From Candidatus Pedobacter colombiensis (GTDB lineage Bacteria > Bacteroidota > Bacteroidia > Sphingobacteriales > Sphingobacteriaceae): DNA of 64,000 bases. The stretch's first letter is position 1. Each line of letters starts with the position of its first letter. Location: positions 1,984,001 to 2,048,000 of the forward strand of contig CP119313.1 of assembly GCA_029202485.1 (NCBI GenBank), given 5' to 3'. Positions 43,731 through 52,480 of this stretch are shown in pieces. Below the pieces are notes generated by a model. That model made no database searches. It saw nothing but the letters and a program-made list of their open reading frames with translations, and was not told the DNA's origin. Made by a program: the position numbers and the translations under genes.

Positions 43731-46700
43731 TTACTTAACTATTAGGCTTATTGCTGTTTTTATCTCTTGTCGTGTTGAGGACAATAGGTTGTTAACTTCT
43801 AGTTCATTATAGGTGCTGATTGAGCCAATTTTTTTAGCGATAACTGCCAGTGCTGTTAAGCCTGAAACGATAGCTGTATCATAGATTTTATGTCCCAACT
43901 CTTGGATTTTACTTAAGTCTTTATTGGCCGCATGTTCTTTAAACTCTTTAGAGAAGTTCATCAGTTCAGTTCTTAGTAATGAAAGAACTTTTGTTAGTAC
44001 ACCTGCATCATCCCCAACATACTCTTTTAGGAGCTCTATGTTAAAGTGATAATCGGTGTCTTCTGAAGGTGATAATGATAGATCACTGTGCGGATCTTCT
44101 TTAGGGTTTTTAAGCCATTTTTTTAAGGAGAGAGCAATGGTATGCGCAACGACAGGTTTTGAAATGAAATCATCCATTCCTGCAGCAAAGCACTTTTCCT
44201 TTTCTCCCTTGACATTCCCAGCAGTGAGTGCAATGATAGGGGTATGTGCTTTATGTTTAACTGATCTTATTTTTTTTGTAGCCTCATATCCATTCATTTC
44301 AGGCATTTGAATATCCATTAAAATGATGTCAATCTTTGTATTTTTATAGTGTTCTAATGCTTCAAGACCATTCTTAGCTTCGAATATGGTTGCATTTGGT
44401 GCAATTCTTCTAACTATGGTTTTTGCTAAAAGCATATTTACAGCATTATCTTCTGCGATTAAAACCTGAATAGGATCTTCCATTCGTTCTGGCTCCTGAA
44501 ATGATGTACTATGTTTTTCAGGCTTTTTAGAAATAACTTGAAAAAGAGAGCTGTACATATCCTTGAGCTTGATTGGCTTTAATAAGCGATGATTAACATT
44601 TAGGTTTTCGCAAGCTTTAATGATTTTTTCATCAGAAGAACTATGTAATAGAATAATCGGTTGGTCTTTAACGGTGTCTTTTAAAATTTCTCTTATTTTT
44701 TTTATGGTTTCTAGCCCATCTAAATCAGGCATGTGGTAATCCATTAAGATGACATCGAATCTTTCTCCATTTGTGATCAACTTTATTGCTTCTATACCGC
44801 TATTTGCTTCAACTGGTTTAATTTGCTTTAAAGAGAGCATTTTGTTGATGATTAGTCTATTGTTTGTGTTGTCGTCAACAATAAGGACCTTTTTAATGGT
44901 ATTCAGATTTTGAATTTCGATTGATTCACCTGGTTCAGATTGTAGGCGTATTTCAAAGTAAAATGTACTTCCTTTTCCAAGGGTACTTTCTACTTGCAAT
45001 TTACTGTTCATGAGTCCCAGTAATTTGTTTGAAATAGTTAGTCCTAATCCGGTACCTCCATATCTTTTCGTGGTTGATGCATCTTCCTGCGAAAAGGCAT
45101 CAAATATTTTGAGCTTTTTATCAGGATTAATTCCTATACCTGTATCTCGTACAGCAAAACGATAGTTGATTTCGCTTAATTCCGGATTAGTGAGTGCCTC
45201 GACCTTAAGTTCAATCTCTCCCTTTTCAGTAAATTTGACTGCATTACCTAGTAAATTGATTAGGATTTGTTTGAGTCTGAGTTCATCGGCCCAGATATAT
45301 TTAGGTAAATCTGAGGAAATGTTTAGTAACATTTCCAAACCTTTACTTTGTACCTGATATTTTATTACATCAGCAGATTCTTCTGCCATTTCGTAAAGAT
45401 TGAATTTTGACCGGTTCATTTCAAGCTTGCCGGCTTCAATTTTAGAAAAATCTAAAATATCATTAATGGTATTGAGTAAGGCGTTTCCAGATTGTGTAAC
45501 TATGGATAAGTATTGTTGTTGAGTTTCGTTTAGCTGAGTTTTAATCAATAGATCAGTAAATCCTATAATACCATTTAGTGGAGTACGGATTTCGTGACTC
45601 ATATTTGCTAAAAATTCAGATTTTGCTTTATTGGCAAGCTCGGCGTCTTCTTTAGCGGAAACCAAGCTAGCTTCCATATTTTTGATTTTGGTAATATCCT
45701 GTACTGTGCCTCTTATTTTGAAACACCTGCCTTCGTGAAAATCCGGAATCCCAATTGATCTTATCCAAATGTCGTTGCCTTTAGCTGTTGATAATTCTAA
45801 CTCAAGATCCCATTTAGTTCCCCGAAGTACGGCAGCGTTGAGGGCATTGAAGCGGTTATCTCTGCTATTTCCTTCTTTGTAAAATAGTAGTTCATTATCT
45901 GGGGTAGGTTCAAAATCACCATCAACTTCAAATATTTTCCTCGTAATATCAGACCAGGCAAGTTTTTGTTCATTTAAATCTAACTCCCAGCTGCCCAATT
46001 TTGCTATACTATTGGATTCTTCTAGCTTTTTATTTTTGCTTTTTAATTCCTTAGTTAAATTATGTCTTTCAGTAATGTCGATCGAGTTACATATGACATA
46101 GGGCTTATTGGATATTGTATTTTCAAGGGTGCAATTAAAAATCCAGATAATATGTTTGCCTTTTTTGTGTTTGGTAGTCATTAATCCCTCAGCCTTTCCT
46201 TTAACTCTTATATCTTGCAGATAATCGGTAACTAAGGTGTGGTGTTCTTTGGGGGTCAAATCATATAAATTCATGCTTTGCAGTTCGGCCTTTGTAAAAC
46301 CTAAATGCTGGGCCCCATTATTATTGATAAATAATAAATTACCAGATAAATCATGGGTGAACATAAAGCCTTGAGCATTCTCAACGAAAGATTTTAATTT
46401 ATTTTCGTTTAATAAAATTTTTTGCTGAAGGTTTTTTTCTTTGGTAACATCTCTTGCAATTGCAAGTATTTTATGAGAGTCTGTTTCTGAGGTGGCACTC
46501 CATTGTAACGTTTTGTATTCACCTTTTTTTGTTTTAAAACGGTTTGTGAAATTTACAGCGTTTTTACCGGAGCCTAATCTTTTAAACTCATCGCTAGTAG
46601 ATTGTAAGTCGTACGGGTGAATGAAATTGTAAAACGGATTATTCAAAAGATCCTGTTCAGACCATCCTAAAGTAGTTGTAAATGCCGGATTTATCCTTTT

Positions 46701-47270
46701 TAAGGTGCCAGAGATATCCACTTCACAGATTAAATCGTGAGATAGCTTGTATAATTTTAAGAAGTGATTTAATTCCTTTTTGTTTTTTACTTCGTTTACC
46801 AATGAGATGATCTCGAGAGATAGCAGTTCTATTAACCTTTTTTGGTTAGTTGTAAGTTCTTTTCTAGGTTTAGTATCGAATACAGATAAGGTACCTATAT
46901 TTTCTCCATTGGAATCAATTAAAGGTGTGCCGGCATAATAGGCAATTTTAATGTACTGGTGGTTGGAATTTGTTTTGAATCTTATATCTGTTGCTGCATT
47001 TAAAACTTCGAAGATGCCTGAACCTTTTACTGTTTGCTTATAAAAATCATTCTCGATAGCAATTTCCTCTGGTGTGAAAATTTTGTTAGATCTGTACCAT
47101 TGTTTGTTTTTATCTATCAAAGTAATGAATGCAATGTTAGTGTCACACAATGAGGATGTTAATTCTGTGATGCGTTCGAAATGTGCTTCGTATCCAGCAT
47201 CAAATATTTGAGAATTATGTAACACTTTTAATCGTTCTTTTTCATTTTCGGGAAGAGGAGTGTATTTCAT
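43731..47270 (-). CDS. Hybrid sensor histidine kinase (GAF-PAS-PAS-PAS-HisKA-HATPase-REC-REC-Hpt)
   Basis: This is a 1179-residue soluble-looking hybrid kinase with no membrane segment, so the signal is likely inside the cell. Domains in order are GAF (about 20-160), three PAS/PAC units (about 165-550) and HisKA with FLANMSHEIRTPLNGIIGF. The HATPase has NAVKFTEKGEI and DTGIGI. Two receivers follow (phospho-Asp in ILMDYHMPDLDG and ILMDIQMPEMNG), then a C-terminal Hpt with GHKIYDTAIVSG. The start is ATG at 47270 (MKYTPLPENE); an upstream frame to 47360 gives a poor N-terminus. The Hpt keeps the His but lacks the usual Lys-Gly after it. It is divergent from the lipoprotein and EPS genes. Confidence 0.92.
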   Translation of the reverse strand: MKYTPLPENEKERLKVLHNSQIFDAGYEAHFERITELTSSLCDTNIAFITLIDKNKQWYRSNKIFTPEEIAIENDFYKQTVKGSGIFEVLNAATDIRFKTNSNHQYIKIAYYAGTPLIDSNGENIGTLSVFDTKPRKELTTNQKRLIELLSLEIISLVNEVKNKKELNHFLKLYKLSHDLICEVDISGTLKRINPAFTTTLGWSEQDLLNNPFYNFIHPYDLQSTSDEFKRLGSGKNAVNFTNRFKTKKGEYKTLQWSATSETDSHKILAIARDVTKEKNLQQKILLNENKLKSFVENAQGFMFTHDLSGNLLFINNNGAQHLGFTKAELQSMNLYDLTPKEHHTLVTDYLQDIRVKGKAEGLMTTKHKKGKHIIWIFNCTLENTISNKPYVICNSIDITERHNLTKELKSKNKKLEESNSIAKLGSWELDLNEQKLAWSDITRKIFEVDGDFEPTPDNELLFYKEGNSRDNRFNALNAAVLRGTKWDLELELSTAKGNDIWIRSIGIPDFHEGRCFKIRGTVQDITKIKNMEASLVSAKEDAELANKAKSEFLANMSHEIRTPLNGIIGFTDLLIKTQLNETQQQYLSIVTQSGNALLNTINDILDFSKIEAGKLEMNRSKFNLYEMAEESADVIKYQVQSKGLEMLLNISSDLPKYIWADELRLKQILINLLGNAVKFTEKGEIELKVEALTNPELSEINYRFAVRDTGIGINPDKKLKIFDAFSQEDASTTKRYGGTGLGLTISNKLLGLMNSKLQVESTLGKGSTFYFEIRLQSEPGESIEIQNLNTIKKVLIVDDNTNNRLIINKMLSLKQIKPVEANSGIEAIKLITNGERFDVILMDYHMPDLDGLETIKKIREILKDTVKDQPIILLHSSSDEKIIKACENLNVNHRLLKPIKLKDMYSSLFQVISKKPEKHSTSFQEPERMEDPIQVLIAEDNAVNMLLAKTIVRRIAPNATIFEAKNGLEALEHYKNTKIDIILMDIQMPEMNGYEATKKIRSVKHKAHTPIIALTAGNVKGEKEKCFAAGMDDFISKPVVAHTIALSLKKWLKNPKEDPHSDLSLSPSEDTDYHFNIELLKEYVGDDAGVLTKVLSLLRTELMNFSKEFKEHAANKDLSKIQELGHKIYDTAIVSGLTALAVIAKKIGSISTYNELEVNNLLSSTRQEIKTAISLIVK

Positions 47271-47712
47271 ATGAAAGGTTACCGATAAACCGCTTTTAAC
47301 AACAGAGTAAAAATAGTTATTTATACATAAACTACATGAGTAAAAGCTATAAAAAAGCACTTCTTTACTTTTTGTAATTTGTAACTATTTGATTTATAAG
47401 TGTTTGGTGTTTGTTCTAAAGGTTATTCTTATTGATTTTTTTAAATCATTAAGGGGTGAAAAGGCCGTCATTTTAGAAAAGGTCGATTGTTTGGTGTGAG
47501 GAATGAAGAGTTGCATCTACATTGTGGGGATTTTTGGGGAATATTGGTTTTGTCGATGTTCGGGAAGTGGTATCATTAATTAAATTAAATTATTGTTTTT
47601 TAATTAAGTAGACCTAAAATAGCCTGTTAATTTGCTTAATTTTGCGCTGTAATTGAAGAAAATAGTTAAATGGCTTGATTTTTTCTATTGACTGGATGAA
47701 AAAGTAATTAAA
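47271..47712. other. 442 bp AT-rich intergenic region between divergent genes
   Basis: No gene is recognised. A TAATTTTG box (TAnnTTTG) at 47637-47644 lies 69 bp before the lipoprotein ATG. No convincing TTTG partner was found. Promoters for the kinase (minus) and the lipoprotein (plus) must lie here. Confidence 0.5.
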
Positions 47713-48081
47713 ATGAAAATCTCAACCCTATTGATTCTTCTCATTTTGTCCTTTTGCAGTTGCAAGAAGGAGGCTCTAACAAACGATCTGTCAAATGTTG
47801 TACTTAATAATAAGGGTATCCTAAGAGTTGAATGCAACGATTGTCAGATAAGTTATTCGGTATTGAGCAAAGATTATAATGTTAACATAAAAAATGGCAG
47901 TGAAGATATTCCATTTTTTTATGCAACGGACTTCAACTTGAAAACTCAAGTTAAATCACTAGAAAATCAAGGTATCCGATTAATGGTTATTGATTCCTTT
48001 GGTCGTGTGGTTTCTAATGAACTTAGTTCTTGCCAGCAAGGTGAGGTAAGGGAAGGATCTTTCCGAATTAATGCAAGATAA
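47713..48081 (+). CDS. Small lipoprotein of unknown function, 122 residues
   Basis: I do not recognise the family. A lipoprotein signal is clear (MKISTLLILLILSFCSCKKEA, lipid Cys near residue 18). The mature part is short and probably beta-rich (LRVECNDCQISYSVLSKDY, IRLMVIDSFGRVV). It has a Cys-x2-Cys pair and a third Cys near the end that might form a disulfide. It lies between the divergent hybrid kinase and the receiver/EPS operon, with over 300 bp to the latter, so any link to signalling is only positional. Confidence 0.75.
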   Translation: MKISTLLILLILSFCSCKKEALTNDLSNVVLNNKGILRVECNDCQISYSVLSKDYNVNIKNGSEDIPFFYATDFNLKTQVKSLENQGIRLMVIDSFGRVVSNELSSCQQGEVREGSFRINAR

Positions 48082-48408
48082 TTTTTTGATTTATGCTATT
48101 TTGCTACACATTTATGTGTCATAGCATCTTATTATATCAATATTTGTTTGCATAATATTTATGGCTTTTTCTGGAAAAGGATGTATAAAGTAAAAAAAAC
48201 GTCAACGATTTGATGACAAGTTTGTTGTTTGTTGTAAAGAAGCTGATGAACTTAGTTTTTTTTACAGCAAATTGTTATATTTATATTTACTGAAATTGAA
48301 TGATTTTTATTCAGATAATAAGTTATTTTAATAAAGAAGTAGTTGGAATTATTTGTTTAAGTTTGAATTAATTTTACTAAGCAGACAAATTAAATCGCTT
48401 AATATACC
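48082..48408. other. 327 bp AT-rich leader region of the signalling/EPS operon
   Basis: No gene is seen. It contains an inverted repeat TTTGTTGTAAA (48228-48238) / TTTACAGCAAA (48261-48271) and a TAAGTTTG box (48358-48365), 43 bp before the receiver gene, that fits TAnnTTTG. Either the hairpin ends the lipoprotein transcript or it is part of the operon's control region. Confidence 0.5.
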
Positions 48409-48792
48409 ATGGAGAGTAAAGACGGCAGTAAAAAGATAATATTAGTTGTTGATGATGAACCAAGCATACTTAAATTGTTGAATTTTATTTTATCTTCTGA
48501 ATATACATTGATTATAAGAACAAGTGGTATAGAGGCGATTGCCTGGCTAGAAGAGGGGAATGATCCGGATTTGATCATATCTGACTTAATGATGCCTTAT
48601 TTTGATGGGGAGTCATTGATTAAGAACCTTAAAATAAGTGGCTTTTATAGAAACACACCGGTTATATTATTATCTGGCGCAGATGATTTAGAGGATAAAG
48701 TGAGAGATATGCATTTTAAAATCGATCGTTTCCTGGAGAAACCATTTAATCCTACAATTTTGAAATCTCATATAACAGAACTTCTCACATGA
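48409..48792 (+). CDS. Stand-alone receiver domain response regulator
   Basis: This is a 127-residue CheY-like receiver with no output domain. All key residues are present: the acidic pair in VVDDEP, the phospho-Asp in LIISDLMMP (about residue 63), Ser in ILLSGAD and Lys in FLEKPF. It should be phosphorylated by a kinase, and the nearest candidate is the hybrid kinase 1.1 kb away. Its stop overlaps the start of the next gene (ATGA). That gene is a phosphoglycosyl transferase with a degenerate receiver domain, so protein-level control of sugar transfer is a reasonable inference. Confidence 0.93.
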   Translation: MESKDGSKKIILVVDDEPSILKLLNFILSSEYTLIIRTSGIEAIAWLEEGNDPDLIISDLMMPYFDGESLIKNLKISGFYRNTPVILLSGADDLEDKVRDMHFKIDRFLEKPFNPTILKSHITELLT

Positions 48793-49874
48793 TGATTACA
48801 ACTACTATTAATCGGCCTGAGATAAATGCGAAAATTGTATATTTCGGTAAACTACTCAAGAGTGTAATTTTCGAAGATTTTGATTCGAATTTTAACATTG
48901 AGCATTTAGATGACCCAGATGATTTTAGAAGCTATTTGGATAATAGATCGTTATTAAGTTTACCTGATATAATTTTAATAGAGGTAGACGACAATAAGGA
49001 TTGTTTTGGTCAGGTAAGTTATATTAAGAACAATCCACTTCTTCATGGGCTGGTTATAGTTCTATTAGGAATTAAAGAGGATAAGGAATGGCGTAGTAAA
49101 GCCTTGAAATTAAAAGTAAATGATTATTACACTTATCCATTTCCAATTGAGGATTTTTATGAACGCCTCAATTTTCTGATAAAGTTTAAGTTGATTAAGC
49201 CAAAGCTTCTAGAACTTTCCAAGCAAATGGATGTGGAGTATCAGACGCCTTTAACTAAAAGGGTTTTTGATGTGATCGCTTCAGGTTGTGCTTTATTTTG
49301 TTTGAGTCCTTTGTTTATTGTCGTTGCTATTTTGATCAGATTGGAATCTAAAGGTGAGGTGATTTATAAAAGTAAAAGGGTTGGAGCTGGTTATAAGATT
49401 TTTAACTTTTATAAGTTCAGATCTATGAGGTGTGATGCAGATCAAATGATTGCGTCGATTGCAGAGTTAAATCAATACTCGAATGAGTCAAATAAGAAAA
49501 ATGGTAAGGCCGCATTTGTTAAATTTAAGGATGATCCGAGGATTACAAAGTTAGGTACCTTTTTAAGAAGAACTAGTATCGATGAATTACCACAATTGAT
49601 CAATGTTCTAATAGGTGATATGTCATTGGTTGGCAATAGACCTCTTCCCTTATATGAAGCAGAGCAATTGACAACTAATGAGTGGTCTACCAGATTCCTG
49701 GGGCCAGCAGGGTTAACAGGTTTATGGCAGATTAGTAAAAGAGGAAAGAAAGATATGTCGGAGACGGAACGGAAAGAGTTAGATAACTATTACGCCGCAA
49801 ATTATTCGATTTTGCTGGATTTGAAGATCATTATTAAAACAATACCAGCCTTAATACAGAAGGAGAGAGTTTAA
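48789..49874 (+). CDS. Undecaprenyl-phosphate sugar phosphotransferase with N-terminal pseudo-receiver
   Basis: This 361-residue enzyme is predicted to start polysaccharide synthesis by moving a sugar-phosphate onto undecaprenyl phosphate. The C-terminal part (about 150-361) is a monotopic phosphoglycosyl transferase: one membrane segment (CALFCLSPLFIVVAILI), YKSKRVG, YKFRSM, the catalytic Asp-Glu in SIDELPQ, VGNRPLP and GLTGLWQI. The N-terminal ~140 residues look like a receiver fold, but Glu65 replaces the phospho-Asp (ILIEVDD), the acidic pair is lost (IVYFG) and Tyr replaces the Lys (YTYPF). This replaces the transmembrane bundle of WbaP-like enzymes. It is coupled to the receiver gene by a 4 bp overlap. 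Confidence 0.87.
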   Translation: MMITTTINRPEINAKIVYFGKLLKSVIFEDFDSNFNIEHLDDPDDFRSYLDNRSLLSLPDIILIEVDDNKDCFGQVSYIKNNPLLHGLVIVLLGIKEDKEWRSKALKLKVNDYYTYPFPIEDFYERLNFLIKFKLIKPKLLELSKQMDVEYQTPLTKRVFDVIASGCALFCLSPLFIVVAILIRLESKGEVIYKSKRVGAGYKIFNFYKFRSMRCDADQMIASIAELNQYSNESNKKNGKAAFVKFKDDPRITKLGTFLRRTSIDELPQLINVLIGDMSLVGNRPLPLYEAEQLTTNEWSTRFLGPAGLTGLWQISKRGKKDMSETERKELDNYYAANYSILLDLKIIIKTIPALIQKERV

Positions 49875-49894
49875 AAGAAACGAAATACTTATTT

Positions 49895-51628
49895 ATGATA
49901 GCCATAAAACGAAATTTACTTTCAATAATCATTTTTCTATTCTGTTTCTTATTTGGAGTAATAGCTACTTATCAATATTATTATCCTTCAGAATTTCTAT
50001 ATATATATTGGATGTTTTGTGGGGTTTTAGTCTTTTTTAGCCTGAAAACTGCAATTTATAACGAGTTTGTTGTCAGAAAACAGAGTGTTTCCCTTGTTTT
50101 TATTCTATTAATGTATTTTGTGAGTTGGTTTTTAGTGCCTCAGGTATTAAGATTTGGTGCCTTTTTATTTTCCACCCTATGCTTTCTTTATACCGGTATT
50201 ATTTTTTTAAACTCTAAATATCTTAGAGCCAGGATTGTTTTTATTATTGCTTTTATAATTAGTTCTTTTAATATTATACCTATTCTTATTTTTCTCACAC
50301 AAAAGTCTAAATTAACTCAGGAATTAATTAGTACCATTTTTATTTCAAATATTCAGGAAGTAAAGGAATATATCGTAGCCAATTTTTCTTTTTTACATGT
50401 TTTAATCTTAATCATTTTTCTAATAGGAACTTTCTTTTTGTTTTTCTTTAGAAAGCCTGATAATTCAATAAAAATAAGTAGAAGTTTAATTTTTCTTTTT
50501 ATTATATCTTTTTTGACCTCCAGCCTATCTGGTCCTACAGGTGCTCTTTCTGCGGAATTTATGTCGTACTTATATCAAAAGAGAAAATTGGAAAAGTTAG
50601 TAAAGGCTAGAGCAGAAGGATTGGTAGCTACCAATTTTAATATTCAAACGGAACCAAACCAAGCTACTAAAGTTGTAGTTATCATTGGCGAATCGTTAAA
50701 TCGATCTTATATGGGGTTGTATGGGTATGAGCGGAATACCACCCCTTCTCTGTCTAAACTAGCTTCCGACTCTACTAGAGATAGATTGTTTGTGTTTAAT
50801 GATGTAATTTCTCCAGATGTAACTACTGTTCCATCTTTAAAAAAGGTTCTGACCAATTCTACTAATCAACATCCGATCCCATTTGAAAAGAGTATCAGTG
50901 TTGTCGATTTTTTCAATAAGGCAGGGTATAAATCCTATTGGATTTCTAATCAAGCACCTTTGGGTAAGTTTTCTACCCCAATTTCAGTGATTTCTTCAGC
51001 AGCCGATAGCGTGTATTTTACCGCTTTTAAAAAGAATGTAGGAGATGATGGTGCGCCGCAAGGTACCTTTTTTGATGGTGAATTACTGGAACCATTTAAG
51101 AGTCTTATTTCCAGCAATTCCGATAGTAAAAAACAAATTTATTTTGTGCATCTAATGGGGAATCATGTTAATTATGAAGATAGATATCCGGAGCGTTTTA
51201 ACTTTTTTAAAACCAAAGAACCTTTAAGCAGGAATTTGTATTTGAATTCAATATTATATAATGATTGGGTTGTCAGCAATCTTATGAAAATTTCAAAGGA
51301 AAATAACGTAGATGTTGTTTTTTATTTTTCGGATCACGGGGATGAGCTGGGTTATGGGCATTCTTCAGGTAATTATAAAAGAGGAATGTCTACAATTCCT
51401 TTTATGGTTTATTTGTCCCAAAATTATATCCTTAAGAATCCGGATCTTGTTAAAGATTTAATTAAAAATAAAAATACACCGGGTATGACTGATAATTTTT
51501 TTAATGTGATCCAAGAGGTGACAGGAACTAAAAGCTCTTTTTTTGATCCAAAAGAGTCATTTATTTCGGATAATTATATTATCTTGAAAAGAAAAGTTAT
51601 AGATAATACAATCTCTTTTGATAAATAA
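49895..51628 (+). CDS. EptA-like phosphoethanolamine transferase (sulfatase fold)
   Basis: This 577-residue inner membrane enzyme has five predicted N-terminal helices (to about residue 200) and a periplasmic alkaline-phosphatase/sulfatase-type domain. The metal motif GESLNRSYMGLYGY and the later YFSDHGDELGYGH are typical of the lipid A phosphoethanolamine transferase family. The nucleophile Thr is probably in DVTTVPSL. It would decorate lipid A or the polysaccharide with phosphoethanolamine; the acceptor is not known. It is 20 bp after the sugar transferase gene, so likely the same operon. Confidence 0.85.
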   Translation: MIAIKRNLLSIIIFLFCFLFGVIATYQYYYPSEFLYIYWMFCGVLVFFSLKTAIYNEFVVRKQSVSLVFILLMYFVSWFLVPQVLRFGAFLFSTLCFLYTGIIFLNSKYLRARIVFIIAFIISSFNIIPILIFLTQKSKLTQELISTIFISNIQEVKEYIVANFSFLHVLILIIFLIGTFFLFFFRKPDNSIKISRSLIFLFIISFLTSSLSGPTGALSAEFMSYLYQKRKLEKLVKARAEGLVATNFNIQTEPNQATKVVVIIGESLNRSYMGLYGYERNTTPSLSKLASDSTRDRLFVFNDVISPDVTTVPSLKKVLTNSTNQHPIPFEKSISVVDFFNKAGYKSYWISNQAPLGKFSTPISVISSAADSVYFTAFKKNVGDDGAPQGTFFDGELLEPFKSLISSNSDSKKQIYFVHLMGNHVNYEDRYPERFNFFKTKEPLSRNLYLNSILYNDWVVSNLMKISKENNVDVVFYFSDHGDELGYGHSSGNYKRGMSTIPFMVYLSQNYILKNPDLVKDLIKNKNTPGMTDNFFNVIQEVTGTKSSFFDPKESFISDNYIILKRKVIDNTISFDK

Positions 51629-51800
51629 ATAAAAACTATTTTTTGCAATTTTAAATTAAATGACAATGGACTAATTTAAATCTAATGACTAACTTGAAGA
51701 TACTTCAAATGAAATGAATGTGATAAAAATAGATTACGTTCAATACTAACCTTAAATCAACTTAATTGTAAATAAAATTGCTCATCTAAATATTAAATAA

Positions 51801-52478
51801 ATGAAAAACTTATTGTTAACACTCGTAGCATTGCTTTGCTTAGGTAGTTCTAAATCCTTTGCCCAGGGATCAATCTTGAATCAAATTGACACTAATCTCT
51901 TAGGAAAATATATTCAGGCAGCTAAAGCTAATCCTCGAAGAGAGATTATGGGATTACAAATTGTTAAAGCAAAAGCTGATGTACCTATAACAACATTGGG
52001 CTATTTGGATATATTTAATGCATCATATTATTACCGCCCTAATAATCAGGCTGCTATAGATATTAATAATCCATATACTGTAAATGGCTTTCAATTTGGA
52101 GTAAGCGTAAATCTTGGAACGTTATTGCAGAAGCCTTATTTAATTAAAAAAGCTAAAATTGACTATAAAATTGCTCAGCTGGAAGCAAAAGAGTATGATG
52201 AAGCTTTAGTGAATGAAGTTAAGAGTAAATATTACGATTATGTCAGAGCTTTAAGTGAGTTGAAGTTAAACTCTCAGGTAGTGTTGGATAATAAGAGCAT
52301 GGGAGAGAGTTTGAGAAATAAATTTGAGAAGGGTGAGATTACTTTAGATGTGTATAATCAATCAAGAGTTGCCCAATCAGCGGTTAGTGCAGGTCAAATT
52401 CAATCTGAAGTGAATTTTTTAAAAGCGAAGGATGCTTTGGAGCAGATCATAGGAAAGAAATTAGAAGAAATTAAATAG
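51801..52478 (+). CDS. Half-length TolC-family protein of the EPS locus
   Basis: This 225-residue exported protein has a signal peptide (to about residue 22, KSFAQ) and one TolC-like helical-barrel repeat: GFQFGVSVNLGTLLQKPYLIKKAKIDYKIAQLEAKEYDE and a second coiled-coil stretch VNFLKAKDALEQIIGKKLEE. Normal TolC proteins have two such repeats in 430-500 residues. It sits 2 bp before the Wzc-like gene and after a 172 bp gap from the previous gene. It may be an outer membrane or periplasmic partner for polysaccharide export, but a six-fold assembly of half units is speculation. No frameshift remnant is visible nearby. Confidence 0.75.
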   Translation: MKNLLLTLVALLCLGSSKSFAQGSILNQIDTNLLGKYIQAAKANPRREIMGLQIVKAKADVPITTLGYLDIFNASYYYRPNNQAAIDINNPYTVNGFQFGVSVNLGTLLQKPYLIKKAKIDYKIAQLEAKEYDEALVNEVKSKYYDYVRALSELKLNSQVVLDNKSMGESLRNKFEKGEITLDVYNQSRVAQSAVSAGQIQSEVNFLKAKDALEQIIGKKLEEIK

Positions 52479-52480
52479 TC

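Noticed and set aside
47271..47360. Upstream extension of the hybrid kinase
   Set aside because: The 30 added residues are Cys/Tyr/Phe-rich and unrelated to GAF proteins; the ATG at 47270 fits better.
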